Assembly (NCBI GenBank): GCA_963662175.1
Contig: OY759225.1
Coordinates: 11,897,601 to 11,961,600, forward strand
DNA from: Aradus depressus
Lineage: Eukaryota; Arthropoda; Insecta; Hemiptera; Aradidae
Direction: 5' to 3'
DNA: 64,000 nt
Below the pieces are notes generated by a model, which searched no databases, was not told where the DNA came from, and saw only the letters and a program-made list of their open reading frames with translations. The position numbers and the translations under genes are program-made. Below are positions 10,941 to 21,381 of this stretch, piece by piece (position 1 is the stretch's first letter; every line of letters starts with the position of its first letter).

Positions 10941-11528
10941 GGCCCTCCGCATATGGTGCGACTGTTTTGCAACTTGAGTTACAAACCAGTTGCACCATTG
11001 TCACAAGCACAACCAGTCTGCAACCAGAATGCAACCTCTGTCCGCACACAAGCGCGACTGATTCTGGATCAGTCGGTGTTCTCTGTCCACATAGTTCATA
11101 GTCAGGAAGCTAGTTTTGGCAATATGTCAAGTAGTAGTTCAGATGAAGAAGACAGAATTGCCTATTATCATTACCGCAGACTACGAAGAGCAGAACGATG
11201 GAAATATTGGTGCCATTCTTATATACAGAGAAATATGAAGTCCAGGCTGTTCGTAGCGTTTCTCCAACAAATGTTATATTAATTTGTTGATCACTCATCA
11301 TTTCGAAACAAATGTGATTTTTCACTTGCAACCATGCAACTGAAACCGTTTTGCAACTGGGAAGAACTATCGCACGCAACCAGTTGGAAACTGATTTCAA
11401 ATCGGTCTCGTTTGGTCGCCCCGTGTGCGGATCCCCACTACCTTACACAGGCAAGGTCACAAAACAGTTGCACGCGCAACTGGTTTTCAATTCGAGTTGC
11501 AAAACAGTTGCACCGTGTGCGGACGCCC
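10941..11528. mobile_element. PIF/Harbinger deletion derivative
   Basis: Inverted ends start GGCCCTCCGCATATGGTGCG and GGGCGTCCGCACACGGTGCA and stay similar for about 55 bp. The flanking target duplication is TAA at 10938-10940 and 11529-11531, as expected for Harbinger. The core CAACTGTTTTGCAACT is repeated several more times inside each end. The only coding remnant is at 11124-11282. Confidence 0.92.
11124..11282 (+). pseudogene. Harbinger transposase N-terminal remnant
   Basis: A 52-codon frame starting MSSSSSDEED, then a run of Tyr/Arg and W-K-Y-W-C-H-S-Y-I-Q-R-N-M-K-S-R-L-F. Acidic-serine start, YRR, and W..H.Y...R are features of PIF/Harbinger transposase N-termini. The nuclease (DDE) domain is deleted. 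Confidence 0.75.
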
Positions 11529-11676
11529 TAAAACAACTTGTGGAATTTCTGCCAAGCTTTCGGCACTGAGTGTACCTTCTCAGGGCCTGTATTGACATAT
11601 ATAAAATATATTGCTTTAATGTATATAGATATGAGTAAAAGACATGACATAAATGTAACTAAACCATAATATAATT

Positions 11677-11753
11677 CTCTCTCTATAAATGCGACTGTTA
11701 TAATAAACTCTCTAAAGAAGAGAGTTTATAACCGTCGCATTTATAGAGATACA
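11677..11753. repeat. Snap-back palindrome
   Basis: Arms CTCTATAAATGCGACTGTTA and TAACCGTCGCATTTATAGAG fold over a core AACTCTCTAAAGAAGAGAGTT, a hairpin of over 30 bp; it looks like a micro-MITE. Confidence 0.8.
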
Positions 11754-12054
11754 ATTATACAATAAGATTCCTTAACATTACCCTTATACACTAAATACAA
11801 TTCAAAAATAATCAGCTAAATTAAAAACAATGCTACTAAAATATCGCGGAAATATATATACGAAAAAAAAACGCAATTGACGAGCGAAGCGGATCTGGAG
11901 CGTTAAGTAGTCTGGGTCAAAAAAGCTCTTATGACCCCAGCGAGTTACCTTGTCGATGCACATAACCGAAAATAAAAATAAAAATAAATTAATAAAACAA
12001 TAGAAAATAAATTAGTATAAAGATAATAATACTAAAATTACAATACATAGTTCT

Positions 12055-12116
12055 TATGAAGCATGGCCGGGCTTTACTTCGAAGTCATATCACTTACTAC
12101 CAGAGCGCTCTTTCTT
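12055..12116 (-). mobile_element. SINE-1 3' fragment
   Basis: Keeps only the end block with CCAGAGCGCTCTTTC and GGCCGGGCTTTA. Confidence 0.65.
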
Positions 12117-12146
12117 CGCAACATTATATAAATTAACATAATAAGC

Positions 12147-12285
12147 CAATAAATTAACATTAAATAAGCATGAAAACCAACTGAAATATTATATTTAAAC
12201 AGAAAACAATATAAATTAACTATAACCAATATAATATTTCAGTTTGTTTTCATGCTTATTATTTAATGTTAATTTATTGGTTTAT
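12147..12285. repeat. AT-rich inverted repeat
   Basis: The sequence TTAAATAAGCATGAAAACCA followed by ACTGAAATATTATA is answered in reverse complement at about 12228-12275. Three short direct repeats of TAATGTTAATTTATTG follow. Confidence 0.65.
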
Positions 12286-12568
12286 AATGTTAATTTATTG
12301 ATTTATAATGTTCATTTATTGGTTTAGTCACATTTATGTCATGTTTTTTACTCATATCTGTATACATTAACGCAATATATTTAAATATGTCAATATACGC
12401 CTTGAAGAAGGCACACCCAGTGCCGAAAGCTTGGCAGAAATTCCATAAGTTTGTTTTCTTCGAGCACACTCCTGATCTCTCCACCTTCTTATTATATCGT
12501 TGGTCCATCCTTTTCTAATTAAAATAATAAATAATTATGGGAGCTAGCTAAGGGTACATTCATAATAA

Positions 12569-12870
12569 GTTATTAAGACTCATGGCTGGGCTTTAACTAT
12601 TAGGTCATATCGCCTACTATCAGAGCGCTCTTTCGTCACTCTGGTGAACATGAGCCCGATTCCACTATGGGAGTCCTAATTTTGCCTACCCTAAAATTTT
12701 ATTAATCTAGGGTAGAAATCTTTAACAAGTAACTGACATCGTACAGGCTCAGGACCATCGCTTAATGTGTGCTCAAGACTTTGACCTTCCAGATAAAAAA
12801 CCTAAGATCCTCGGGCAGGTTTCGAACCGGCGATTTTGAGCTCAGTAAGCGAGCACATATGCCACTGAGG
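12569..12870 (-). mobile_element. SINE-1, older copy
   Basis: Nearly full length, with a gap in the Nin-DC-like block and the AGTTATTA-type older tail. Confidence 0.8.
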
Positions 12871-12930
12871 AATTCTTTATCGTTTTACCTGACCAGTTAC
12901 ACAACTTTCTCCATACTTCGTATAGCTTGG

Positions 12931-13919
12931 CAGGGGGAAAAAAAAAAAACTAATCAAATTAAAAGATTAGAATAAGCTAAAAATACTCTTTTTAAAAAGT
13001 CATTGGGATAAAGTGAAGATAAAAGTAAGAGTGCTCAGGGCCACAAAGACTTCAGGATTGGATGAATCAAATATTTGATTTATTCGTCTTGAGTAAACTT
13101 TTTAATTGAATCTTCATTAAGTAAAAAGAATTAATGTTTTAAGATCTATAGAAAATTGGAAACTCTGTTTAGAGAGAGGATTCATTGGAATATGGAAGGA
13201 TCGGATCTGTTTCATCCAAGATGGCTCTGCAAATTCATTGGTATCACTTCGGGAATTGTCTTCTTAGTTACAATTAGAATGAAATAATTACTTTGAGGTT
13301 TAAGGTGTGGTGAACGGTATAGGAGTGAAATCGATGCGCAAAGAATGTTTTGTTTACTTTTATTTATTTACACATATATATGCCCTAAATAACGTTAATT
13401 TGAAGAATGGGCAATATTTAAAAAGAAAAGAGACTAGATGCAAAAATTAGGTTGTAAGATTTCTTTTGTAAATTATTTGATTTTTTTAAATGTTTAAATT
13501 TCTTAGTTTTTAATTTCATAATAAATAAACCCAAATATTTGTTCTAGTAAATTATATTCTATTCATTTTTTTCTGTTGGCCCAGTAAGATAATTTAAAAA
13601 CCTTTGGATTAGAGTTAATATTTTTGTAAAATTTAGAAAAAAAACAATATGGCATCTCTTTAGAAATCCAAATGAAAAGTTTAAATGAAATTTTTTAAAA
13701 TTACGTGCACTTTCTTTAAAATTGAATTTTTGATATTTTTTTAGGCCAATTTTCGGAAACTACTGTAGAAATCAAAATTTAGTAAAAGACCAGAGATATA
13801 ATTTCTACAGGAAATGTGGTAATTTTATTTATTCTTTTTGTTTATTTAATTATTAATAATTTTATCAATTCAATTATTATTTATCTATTTATCTTAATTT
13901 TTACATAATTATCATTATC

Positions 13920-13922
<3 letters not shown>
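12931..13922. other. AT-rich spacer, no gene seen
   Basis: A PR head fragment lies just upstream (12880-12930, minus). The rest shows no coding frame, repeat or RNA signal that I can support. Confidence 0.5.
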
Positions 13923-13963
<41 letters not shown>

Positions 13964-13972
13964 ATATATAAT
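13923..13972. repeat. (AT)n microsatellite
   Basis: About 40 bp of pure AT dinucleotides followed by TGTATATATA. Confidence 0.95.
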
Positions 13973-13979
13973 GGAGGTG

Positions 13980-14754
13980 GGTTATGCTCCGGAAAATTTA
14001 GCAATTTTCCAATTTTAACACTTCAGTGGCGGATAAAATGGGTTTTCTCTTGAATATTGAGAATGTTCTTCAACAAACAAATATTCATCTCCGGAGGGAT
14101 ATATTACCTTCCTCATGTGGTTATTGGTCATGAGGTTTATTAAACCAATATGCATCGATTAGGGAGTGCCCGAGGTGACCTGCTTCTCTCTCAGCTCTTC
14201 TCTCATTCTTGGTCTGTCTCCACTGCTGGACAGTGCACAAGAGGAGCCAGATGGCAAGGGGATTACGAGGTAGCCCGCGACGGAGTTTTTTACCGATTAA
14301 ATAACGTCCCCTATATCTACTTCATATTTAAAAAAATTATACATATAAAGTGGCCTTGTTATACTAGAAATATGTGGTAACGAGTGAAAACCAAGTTATG
14401 TTCCACCTGGACTGATGAAACAGTAAAATAACTGTCGAATCGAGTAAGAGACTTATAGGAAGACTATCTCATAGGAGCCAGCCTTAGGAATTAGAGGTCA
14501 GTTAGGAAGTACTGGAAAAGTAGGAATTTAAATGAATCAAGAATAGGAGCACAAAATAACGTTTTATTTATCAGGTGTTTTACTAAAAATTGTTGTTATG
14601 CCAAAAATAAAAAAGGATTTTTGGGTTAAGCCCCCTTTCTCACAGAGTATACGAGTCACACAGACAGCTAACATAATAATAAAAAAAAAGTACACTAGAG
14701 TACAACTTTTACAAAAGTAAATAGTACAAAATAGGAAAACCTAAAAAGAGTACG
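13980..14754. other. Anonymous sequence with a shared LINE-like piece
   Basis: No gene was recognised. Positions about 14405-14515 (CTGGACTGATGAAACAG, ACTTATAGGAAGAC, CTCATAGGAGCCAGCC) match in reverse the stretch after 46773 and are probably LINE-derived. Confidence 0.45.
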
Positions 14755-14764
14755 CCTGGTATCC

Positions 14765-14857
14765 CTAGGCTCATCTCCACCAGACGAAAGAGCGCTCTGG
14801 TAGTAGGCGATATGACCTCACAGTTAAAAACCCGGGCATGAGTCATAATAACTAACA
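14765..14857 (+). mobile_element. SINE-1 3' fragment, older tail
   Basis: End block with AGAGCGCTCTGGTAGTAGGC and tail CATAATAACTAAC. Confidence 0.8.
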
Positions 14858-15121
14858 ATGTAAGCTAAAATTAATATTGAATTTTAAGTGGCGTGAAGAA
14901 GCTGAAAGAGAACTCAGATTCATTCAGGTAAAGACCAAGACAGACCAAGAAAGTGAAAGTATAGTTCGACCTCTTTGGTGTTGTAATTCAACGAATTTCT
15001 TCCTAATCAACTTCACCCGGATGATGGTAGGTTTACCAATCCTGACTCCCCATAAAAGTTACCAACGAATAACTGAAAAACAACTTAGGGCAGGGGTTGG
15101 AAATTTATGGTGTCTACGTAA

Positions 15122-15236
15122 GACCTTAGGTTTTTTATCTGGGAGGTTAAAAAAAAACCTTGAGCACGCCGTCCTTCGGATGGGACGTTAAGTTATGGTT
15201 CCGAGTCTGGTGCTTTGTCAGGTACTTGTTAAAGAC
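15122..15236 (+). mobile_element. SINE-1 central fragment
   Basis: Nin-DC-like block only (GTCCTTCGGATGGGACGTTA) with TCGTTAAAGACC degraded to TTGTTAAAGACC. Confidence 0.75.
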
Positions 15237-15339
15237 CCTTAATAATATACGTCATTAGCTCGAATTATTCAATTAAAGTCCATAAACAAAATATATTTTT
15301 AAAACATTTAAAAATTAGACAACAAATAATACACAGAAT

Positions 15340-15795
15340 AAATAATCGTGTTCCGTGCCATCAGCCCCCCACTTAGGTCATAAATAGTTAAACCGAGGGT
15401 TTAATAAACAATTAAATTATTTATAACAATTGATCGCGCTAGAATTTTTGCTTTGAGCAATCCTTTTGATAAGGGTGGGGACAGAAATTTTTAAGCGTTT
15501 TTCCCGAAAATTATTTTAATAAATACATAAAAAAAATACATCATATATATTGTTGAATTTATACTTCAATAAGCTTTCATTTGACACCCTACACGATGCT
15601 CTTAAAAAAAGTTTTTTTAATTGAAATTTTTATACTTCACGTCTATAATTGGGCCACCATACTCTATCTCTGAGGTAAATTTCAAGTTTTTATGTCGAAT
15701 AGTTTCAGAGAAAAACGCCTGTGACAGACGGACGGACGGATACCGAAGTGATTCCATTAGTGTTCTGTTTTGTTAATTTTGGCACGGAACACTAA
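15340..15795 (+). repeat. Dispersed repeat ending GGAACACTAAAA
   Basis: A second copy is at 48035-48490. Shared marks are CAATTGATCGCGCTAGAATT, ATAAGCTTTCATTTGA, CTATAATTGGGCCACCA, a GACGGAC run and a 3' hairpin AGTGTTC...GAACACT. Comparable ends are widespread in insect genomes, but I cannot name the class with confidence. Confidence 0.7.
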
Positions 15796-15864
15796 AAATG
15801 GGTGGAATTACAATATTTAGGGAAAATTTCAGAAAAGACAGGCAACATACTTAAAATAGAAGAC

Positions 15865-16293
15865 TTTTGGGTATATTTCAGGATAAATAATACACTTTAC
15901 AAACATCTTAACAACTGTAAGGACCAAACTAAAGCAAAAAAAGAAAGTGGTTTACCAGCTAGAATGTACTTTTTGTAATTTAGTTTATGTAGGTCAAACT
16001 GGAAGACCATTTAAAAACAGGGTAAAAGAAAACATACCAGAAATAGGGTTACACACTGACACAACATACAACTGAGTAAAATCAACTTTCGCACAACACA
16101 TCAACGAAAACAAACACAATTTTGATATATATCCAGGTATACAGTGACGAAGATACATTACTCAACTCATTGAAACAACTCCCCTTTTACCGCCAATAGT
16201 ATAATCCTCCAGATCTGTGTATACCTATTTACTTTCTCAAAACTGGGAATTTTTTATATATATTCATTATTGTCATCTTTGATTTATTTCATA
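15865..16293 (+). pseudogene. Penelope-like element, GIY-YIG domain remnant
   Basis: Two frames together read a Y-K-H-L-N-N-C-K-D linker, K-V-V-Y-Q-L-E-C-T-F-C-N, L-V-Y-V-G-Q-T-G-R-P-F-K-N-R, and S-T-F-A-Q-H-I-N-E-N-K-H-N-F. The GVY..C..C, YVGQTGR and FA.H motifs are those of the GIY-YIG endonuclease of Penelope-like retroelements. A frameshift near 15950 and stops make it inactive. The reverse transcriptase part is absent. Confidence 0.82.
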
Positions 16294-16296
16294 CTA

Positions 16297-16800
16297 GCAG
16301 TAATACCCGGCGTTGCCCGACCATTCGGTAATGAGCTACTACTGTCTTTATCCTAAAGCCTACCCCCCTCCCGTTCAAAATTTCGGGACGCCAATAGCCT
16401 TTTTTTCAATTTGACTTTTAAGAATATTTCATGTGAAATATCATCACTATCCGACCATCCGTTAATGAGCTAGCACTATTCATTTGCTTAGCCCTCCCTC
16501 ACACCCCCCCCCCCCTCCCGTTAATAATTTTGAGACGTCATACACCCTATTTTTCAATTGGCTTTTAAGAATACTACAAGTGAAATTTCATGACAATACG
16601 ACCATTAGTTAATGAGCTAGCACTATTTTTATGCTTAGCCCTCCTTACAACCCCCCCTCCCGTTAAAAATTTGGGACGCCACATGGCCTATTTTTCAATC
16701 TGACTTAGAAGGATGCTACATCCGAAGTTTCATTAAAATCAGTCCAGCGGTTGGAGCGTGATGTTTGAACATATTATATCTTCTTATAGCTGGTGATGTA
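16297..16800 (+). mobile_element. Dispersed element with three ~140-bp internal repeats
   Basis: Begins ACTAGCAGTAATACCCGGCG, a terminus also found inverted at 29008-29036. Internal units start GACCAT..GTTAATGAGCTA at 16319, 16453 and 16600 and each contain a C-rich run and CCCGTTAAAAATTTGGGACG. It ends TTTCATTAAAATCAGTCCAG. A minus-strand relative is at 60690. Confidence 0.65.
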
Positions 16801-16832
16801 AAAATTCAATATCAAATTATGTTAAGAACTAT

Positions 16833-17098
16833 AGTTATTATAACTCATGCCCGGGCTTTGACTACAAGGTCATAACACCTACTACCAGAGCGCTCTTTCG
16901 TCACTCAGTCTACCCTTTTTATTCACCTGGGTGGTAGGAGTCTTTAACGAGTACCTGACATAGCACAAGCTCGGTACCACCCGAAGGACGGCGTCCTCAA
17001 GTTTATTTTGCCTTCTACTCAAAATAAACTAATGATTTCGGTTAGGTTTTGAACCTGCGATCTTGAGCTTAGTAAGCAAACCACTGACATTCCGGCGG
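16833..17098 (-). mobile_element. SINE-1, older copy
   Basis: Older tail (AGTTATTATAACTCATGC); a gap in the middle block; degraded head. Confidence 0.8.
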
Positions 17099-17220
17099 AT
17101 TTACAGCGTAACAGACAAGTTGCTTTCGACGAAGGAGCTCATTAAAGTGTATTTACACCTAATCGAGTCTTGAGCAAACTGTAATAAGCTGGTGTATCCA
17201 GGATTTACTTGTCCTCATTA

Positions 17221-17640
17221 AGTTTTTTTAACTTTCCCAACTATACGAGGTATAGCAAAAAGAAATGGGTCACAAATTTGATCCGGAATTTTCAAAGGAA
17301 AAAATATTCTGTCTGAACTCAATAACTCGCGATAGAATGGATCATGAAATTTTAGGTGTTCCCAGAACCCTCTAAGGATGATACCTATTTTCAGGAAAAT
17401 CACCACAAAAATGTATTGACACGAAATTTCATATGTAAATTCTGAGCAATATAAAAAAATACACCTATTAATTTTTAGCGGAATCAACCGAAGAAAATAG
17501 GAGCATTAGAGGGGGCTCAACTCAAAAATCTCAGTAATTAATGTAATAAAAATGAGCAAATGGTCAATTGGCTTTGGAGGGAGAGAGAAAACTCTATTGA
17601 TTAATTAATTCTGAGGAAGTTCATAAAAATTTCTGTGAAA
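17221..17640 (+). repeat. PR family, long copy
   Basis: Contains the head CCCAACTATACGAGGTATAG, the block GATAGAATGGATCATGAAAT, AACCCTCTAAGGATGATACC and a later GGTCAATTGGCTTTGGAGGG. Open frames on the minus strand are fortuitous. Confidence 0.7.
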
Positions 17641-17683
17641 ATTATGCATCCACATTTTTTCTCGGCTGGTTTCTTCATCTGAT

Positions 17684-18424
17684 GGCGGGTTTTCCTAGCC
17701 AGCGTTTGTAATACTCAATGTGAACTGAATAGGGAATTTCATGTCGGCAGGAGCGTATTTTTTATCAAGCTGCGCATTTCTGTTTTCCTAGGGAACGTTA
17801 TATTTCCCAGTAGTATTTAAAAATTTTGTGACGATGGGCCGTAGGACGAAAAAAGCTAAAAATATTTGCTCTTTTGGTATCAAAAAAACATTTGGCGAAG
17901 GAGGATGAAGAAGTAAGAATACTGCAAAGTTGCGTAAACAGAAAAGCTATCAGCAATGTGTTTTTAAAACGAAAAAAAGAGAGACCTTTTAATATATTGA
18001 TTAACAAGCATTTGCTTGACGAAGAAGAGAAGTTTAAAAGCTATTTTAGATTTACCCGTGAGCAATTTAATTCGATCTTGAATGACATCGAAAAGGACCT
18101 GCATACTAATCCCTGCAATAGAGTCATGGTACCAATAAGTCCTGCTGAAAAACTGGCCGTTACTTTAAGCTACAGTTACTTTAGATTTTGAATTTTTTGA
18201 CTTTATAATTTTATAAAAAATACTAAAAACAAACAACCACTGTCAGTACATTATCACAAAATATATGAAGACACGCCGCCTACAACGCAATAGACTCCTC
18301 TGAACGTATTGCGCTCTGTAGGAGAACACAAACACTTAATTCCTATTAGGTAGTGCCAGCGTGTTGCGCTGGGCGTATTACGACGAACGCGGCGCACAAA
18401 ACACGCTGGCTAGGAAAACCCGCC
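17684..18424. mobile_element. PIF/Harbinger derivative with 22-bp inverted ends
   Basis: Both ends read GGCGGGTTTTCCTAGCCAGC followed by GT. No intact 3-bp target duplication is visible. It encloses the transposase remnant at 17874-18191. Confidence 0.82.
17874..18191 (+). pseudogene. Harbinger transposase N-terminal remnant
   Basis: A 105-residue frame. The second half reads K-S-Y-F-R-F-T-R-E-Q-F-N-S-I-L-N-D-I and then V-P-I-S-P-A-E-K-L-A-V-T-L-S-Y. The F-R-x-x-x-x-x-F-x-x-L...ISP.EKLAVTL pattern is that of Harbinger/HARBI1-type transposases. The catalytic DDE region after it has been deleted. Confidence 0.85.
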
Positions 18425-18715
18425 TTGAGACAGATTTCCTCCCGTCGCGGCTTGATCGTCGTTGCCCTATATCCCAGTGCAGTATCCTATAACTTCAGTT
18501 TGGTTATAAAATTAAGTGAGTTAATTATTTTAATTGGCGTGGTTGTCCAAGACACACTTTTATTTATAAAATTCCCATCATTGCACATACATTTTTTTTA
18601 AAGTTTCTTTCATCTCCTTATATGGTTTTTACCTTTTATTCAACGTCCTTGGGTTTGAGCAGAAGGTACACGTTTTATGGTCGATACTAAAAGTAATTTA
18701 AAAAAAAAATTGTTA

Positions 18716-18962
18716 CTTCTTCAGCTATACAAAGTATAGGAGAAGTTATGTAATCGGTCAATAGTTGAATTTTTACCGGAATTTCACGCTTTCCGACTCC
18801 TTGATGAGAAATAAAAAGTCGGTAAATCACCGGCTTTGTACCAGCGCAGACTAATTTCCCGATTTGACTGAAAATCTATAGTTGTGTTACTCAAGGACTT
18901 CCGGATGATCATACTGAATTTCATGTTTATATATTCCCTTCATCGACAATTGTTAGGGTGAT
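18716..18962 (+). repeat. PR family copy
   Basis: Head hairpin CAGCTATACAAAGTATAGGA, then GAAGTTATGTAATCGGTCAA and a GGTAAATCACCGGC palindrome. It is cut at 18963 by a PLE tail. Confidence 0.75.
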
Positions 18963-18966
18963 ATTT

Positions 18967-19092
18967 AACATTTTCGCAGAGTTATTGTGAAACATTTAAT
19001 AAAAATTTAAAGAAAATCGAATATTTTTTAAAAAATATTGTCTATTTCACAAGATATATAAATATATGGGAGTACTTTCGGTATTGCTACCC
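18967..19092 (-). mobile_element. PLE 3' tail, family A
   Basis: Inverted terminus ATATTTAACATTTTCGCAGA through GGGAGTACTTTCGGTATTGC, the same tail as at 9683 and 55609. Confidence 0.75.
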
Positions 19093-19210
19093 GCGTTACC
19101 TGTTCATTTCTTGTCGTTTCAGTCTCGTGTGAGGATTCCAAGTTAGTCGTTTGTCGAGTATGAGGCCTAGATAGAGGACTTCGTTTTTTAAAAAGATGAG
19201 ATTTTTATCG
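19093..19210 (-). pseudogene. Jockey-like LINE RT fragment
   Basis: The minus strand reads N-E-V-L-Y-L-G-L-I-L-D-K-R-L-T-W-N-P-H-T-R-L-K-R, the Y-L-G-x-x-L-D-x-R-L-T-W-x-x-H motif after the RT catalytic core. The same segment occurs at 63720-63830. Confidence 0.8.
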
Positions 19211-19214
19211 GACT

Positions 19215-19445
19215 CCGCACCGAATTTCTGGCTGAATACGTACATAACTTCCCCTATAGCTTGAGAAGTAAAAAAAAATTCGGTGAATCATCGATTTTGA
19301 TGATAATTTATAGACGTCTTACTCAGCGACTTCAGAATTCATCGTACTAAATGGTAGCTTCTCCCCCCTCCCCACCCCCTTTTCTTAGGTCGATTCGGCT
19401 GAAAATTGTAATATGTCGTCCCTATAGAGTTTTGATTTACATTAC
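19215..19445. repeat. PR family, rearranged fragment
   Basis: Minus-strand head (CATAACTTCCCCTATAGCTT) followed by plus-like middle pieces (CGGTGAATCATCG). Confidence 0.55.
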
Positions 19446-19791
19446 CATGCTAACCTTTAACGGAAATAAACATTATTATTTTATTCCTGTTTGGCCAATA
19501 TATGCAGTATCACACCCCGGATATTGAATTTAACCGTTACTATTTACTATGAGGGGTTATTTCGTGCCGAATAATATTGTCTCTCAATTGTATATTTGAA
19601 CAGTATTTTAAACATTTGAGCAAACCACTTTGATGAATACATAAGAGAGGATAAAAAAAAAAAATTGTCGGTGAATCACGGGTAATATTCAATAGTTGAA
19701 AAAGTTAAACGAAAGTTTTAGAAAATTTTAAAATTATATTTTTATGTAAGGTGTTGTACAGCGTAATTTTGAAAGTGAATTTCTTATTAGT

Positions 19792-20040
19792 TAGTTATTA
19801 TGACTCATGCCCGGGCCTTAACTACGAGGTCAAGTCGCCTACTACCAGAGTGTTCTTTCGTCACTCCAGTAGACATGAGCCCCATTCTGCTGTGGGAGTT
19901 CTAAATTTTGCCTACCCTAAATTTTTATTCACCTAAGGCAGGGGTCTTTAACGACTACCTGACATCGCACAGGCTCGGGATCATCGCTTAACGTTTCATC
20001 CGAAGGACGGCGTGCTTAAGTTAATTTTACCTGCCAGAAA
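19792..20040 (-). mobile_element. SINE-1, head-truncated
   Basis: Older tail TTAGTTATTATGACTCATGC, complete Nin-DC-like block, and no tRNA-like head. Confidence 0.82.
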
Positions 20041-20179
20041 ATAAATAAAAACATAGAACTTGTTTAACTTTTATATTGTCTACAAAAATATATACATAAA
20101 GTGTATCGGTTTGGGTACAGGTTAAATGAGAACTTCGAGTAGAACAAGAGATATATTTATTTGGACAACACCCTTATTA

Positions 20180-20400
20180 CAAAACCGCGTGGTAACGAAC
20201 ACAAAGTCAGTTGTTCAATAATAAGTCCCATACCGCTTGGGAACTACACAAGTCACTCACTTACTGTGCTTGGTAACAGACGACTCACTTTATACCCGCG
20301 TGGTAATAAACAACTCACTTCCGCATGGTAACTAACGACTCACCTTATACCCGCGTGGTAACAGCCAACTCAACCAACTCAGTCCACCCCGCGTGGTGCC
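20180..20400 (+). repeat. Degenerate CCGCGTGGTAAC repeats
   Basis: The core CCGCGTGGTAAC or a near variant (CCGCTTGGGAAC, CCGCATGGTAAC) followed by an AC-rich spacer with ACTCAC appears about seven times at uneven 25-45 bp spacing inside the family C element. Confidence 0.6.
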
Positions 20401-20575
20401 CAACTGCTTACTGACTCATGTAGTTCAAGAGTCCCGCCGACTCCTATCGATTGTCTCGGCGTGTTCCCGAATTCACCCACACTCAACTCGCGACTTAACA
20501 AAGTGTGTCGGTTTGGAAAGTGACTTTTGAACTGCATGCTGACGATGGCCTAAGCCGAAACCGGTATTTTTTATA

Positions 20576-20955
20576 TATATATTATATAGTACTTTATGTA
20601 TATATTTTTGTATGTTTTGTTTATATAGTACATACTTTATGTATATATTTTTGTATGTTTTGTTTATATAGTACATACTTTATGTATATATTTTTGTATG
20701 TTTTGTTTATATAGTACATACCTTATGTATATATTTTTGTATGTTTTGTTTATATAGTACATACTTTATGTATATATTTTTGTATGTTTTGTTTATATAG
20801 TACATACTTTATGTATATATTTTTGTATGTTTTGTTTATATAGTACATACTTTATGTATATATTTTTGTATGTTTTGTTTATATAGTACATACTTTATGT
20901 ATATATTTTTGTATGTTTTGTTTATATAGTACATACTTTATGTATATATTTTTGT
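20576..20955 (+). repeat. 43-bp minisatellite, about 9 copies
   Basis: Unit TATAGTACATACTTTATGTA + TATATTTTTGTATGTTTTGTTTA, almost invariant. The first unit lacks ACAT. Near-identity points to recent expansion or gene conversion. Confidence 0.95.
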
Positions 20956-21284
20956 GGAATTGAACAATATTAAAATTAAACAAACTTTTATTTGTTTTGA
21001 AAAGCTTATTACGTACTTATTGGTAGATTCAGGTTGAATATTAGCTTACCTGTAACAAAACAAATAATAAAAAATAAATTTTAGAATTAAATAAATATAT
21101 TTGAAGAATAATATAATTTTCTGTTTTCTTTCAATAAATTAATAATTATTAATTAACTAAACTATTATCTAACATTATTAATTTATTTGAGCTCTCAACA
21201 CTAAGATAATGTACTTCTGTATGACAGTACTTCTTCAATATCATATAGAACTGAAAGAGGACCCTAGGTTTCTATATAAGCTGC

Positions 21285-21365
21285 ACTTCAGGTCTTCAAG
21301 TGCCTGAAAAGGGCAATGAGAATTATTGCTTCGGCACCTTACTATGCTCATTGTAAACCCCTTTT
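21285..21365 (+). pseudogene. LINE RT fragment
   Basis: Reads F-K-C-L-K-R-A-M-R-I-I-A-S-A-P-Y-Y-A-H-C-K-P-L-F, the Q(K)-x-A-x-R-I-I-x-x-A-P-Y...H..PLF motif C-terminal to the RT domain in jockey/CR1-type LINEs. Confidence 0.7.
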
Positions 21366-21381
21366 CAATTGTGAAATTTCA

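Larger units (their letters stand above)
11535..12455. mobile_element. PLE-type element with inverted 3' ends, family B
   Basis: The right arm (about 12310-12450, plus) carries CCTTGAAGAAGGCACACCCA followed by GTGCCGAAAGC and the tail TTGGCAGAAATTCCATAAG. The left arm (11540-11670) is the inverted copy, starting AACTTGTGGAATTTCTGCC. The interior is AT-rich with smaller fold-backs. Assignment to PLE is by analogy with the elements at 50236 and 55609. Confidence 0.55.
20047..20965 (+). mobile_element. PLE-type element with inverted ends, family C
   Basis: The 3' end carries GCTGACGATGGCCTAAGCCG followed by AAACCGGT and the tail CTTTATGTATATATTTTTGT. The 5' end (20050-20113) has that tail inverted. 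A related lone tail is at 31372. The tail here is expanded into the 43-bp array at 20576. Confidence 0.55.

Noticed and set aside
14150..14380. 76-codon frame as a host exon
   Set aside because: No splice sites in phase with the CRAL-TRIO exons and no recognised domain.
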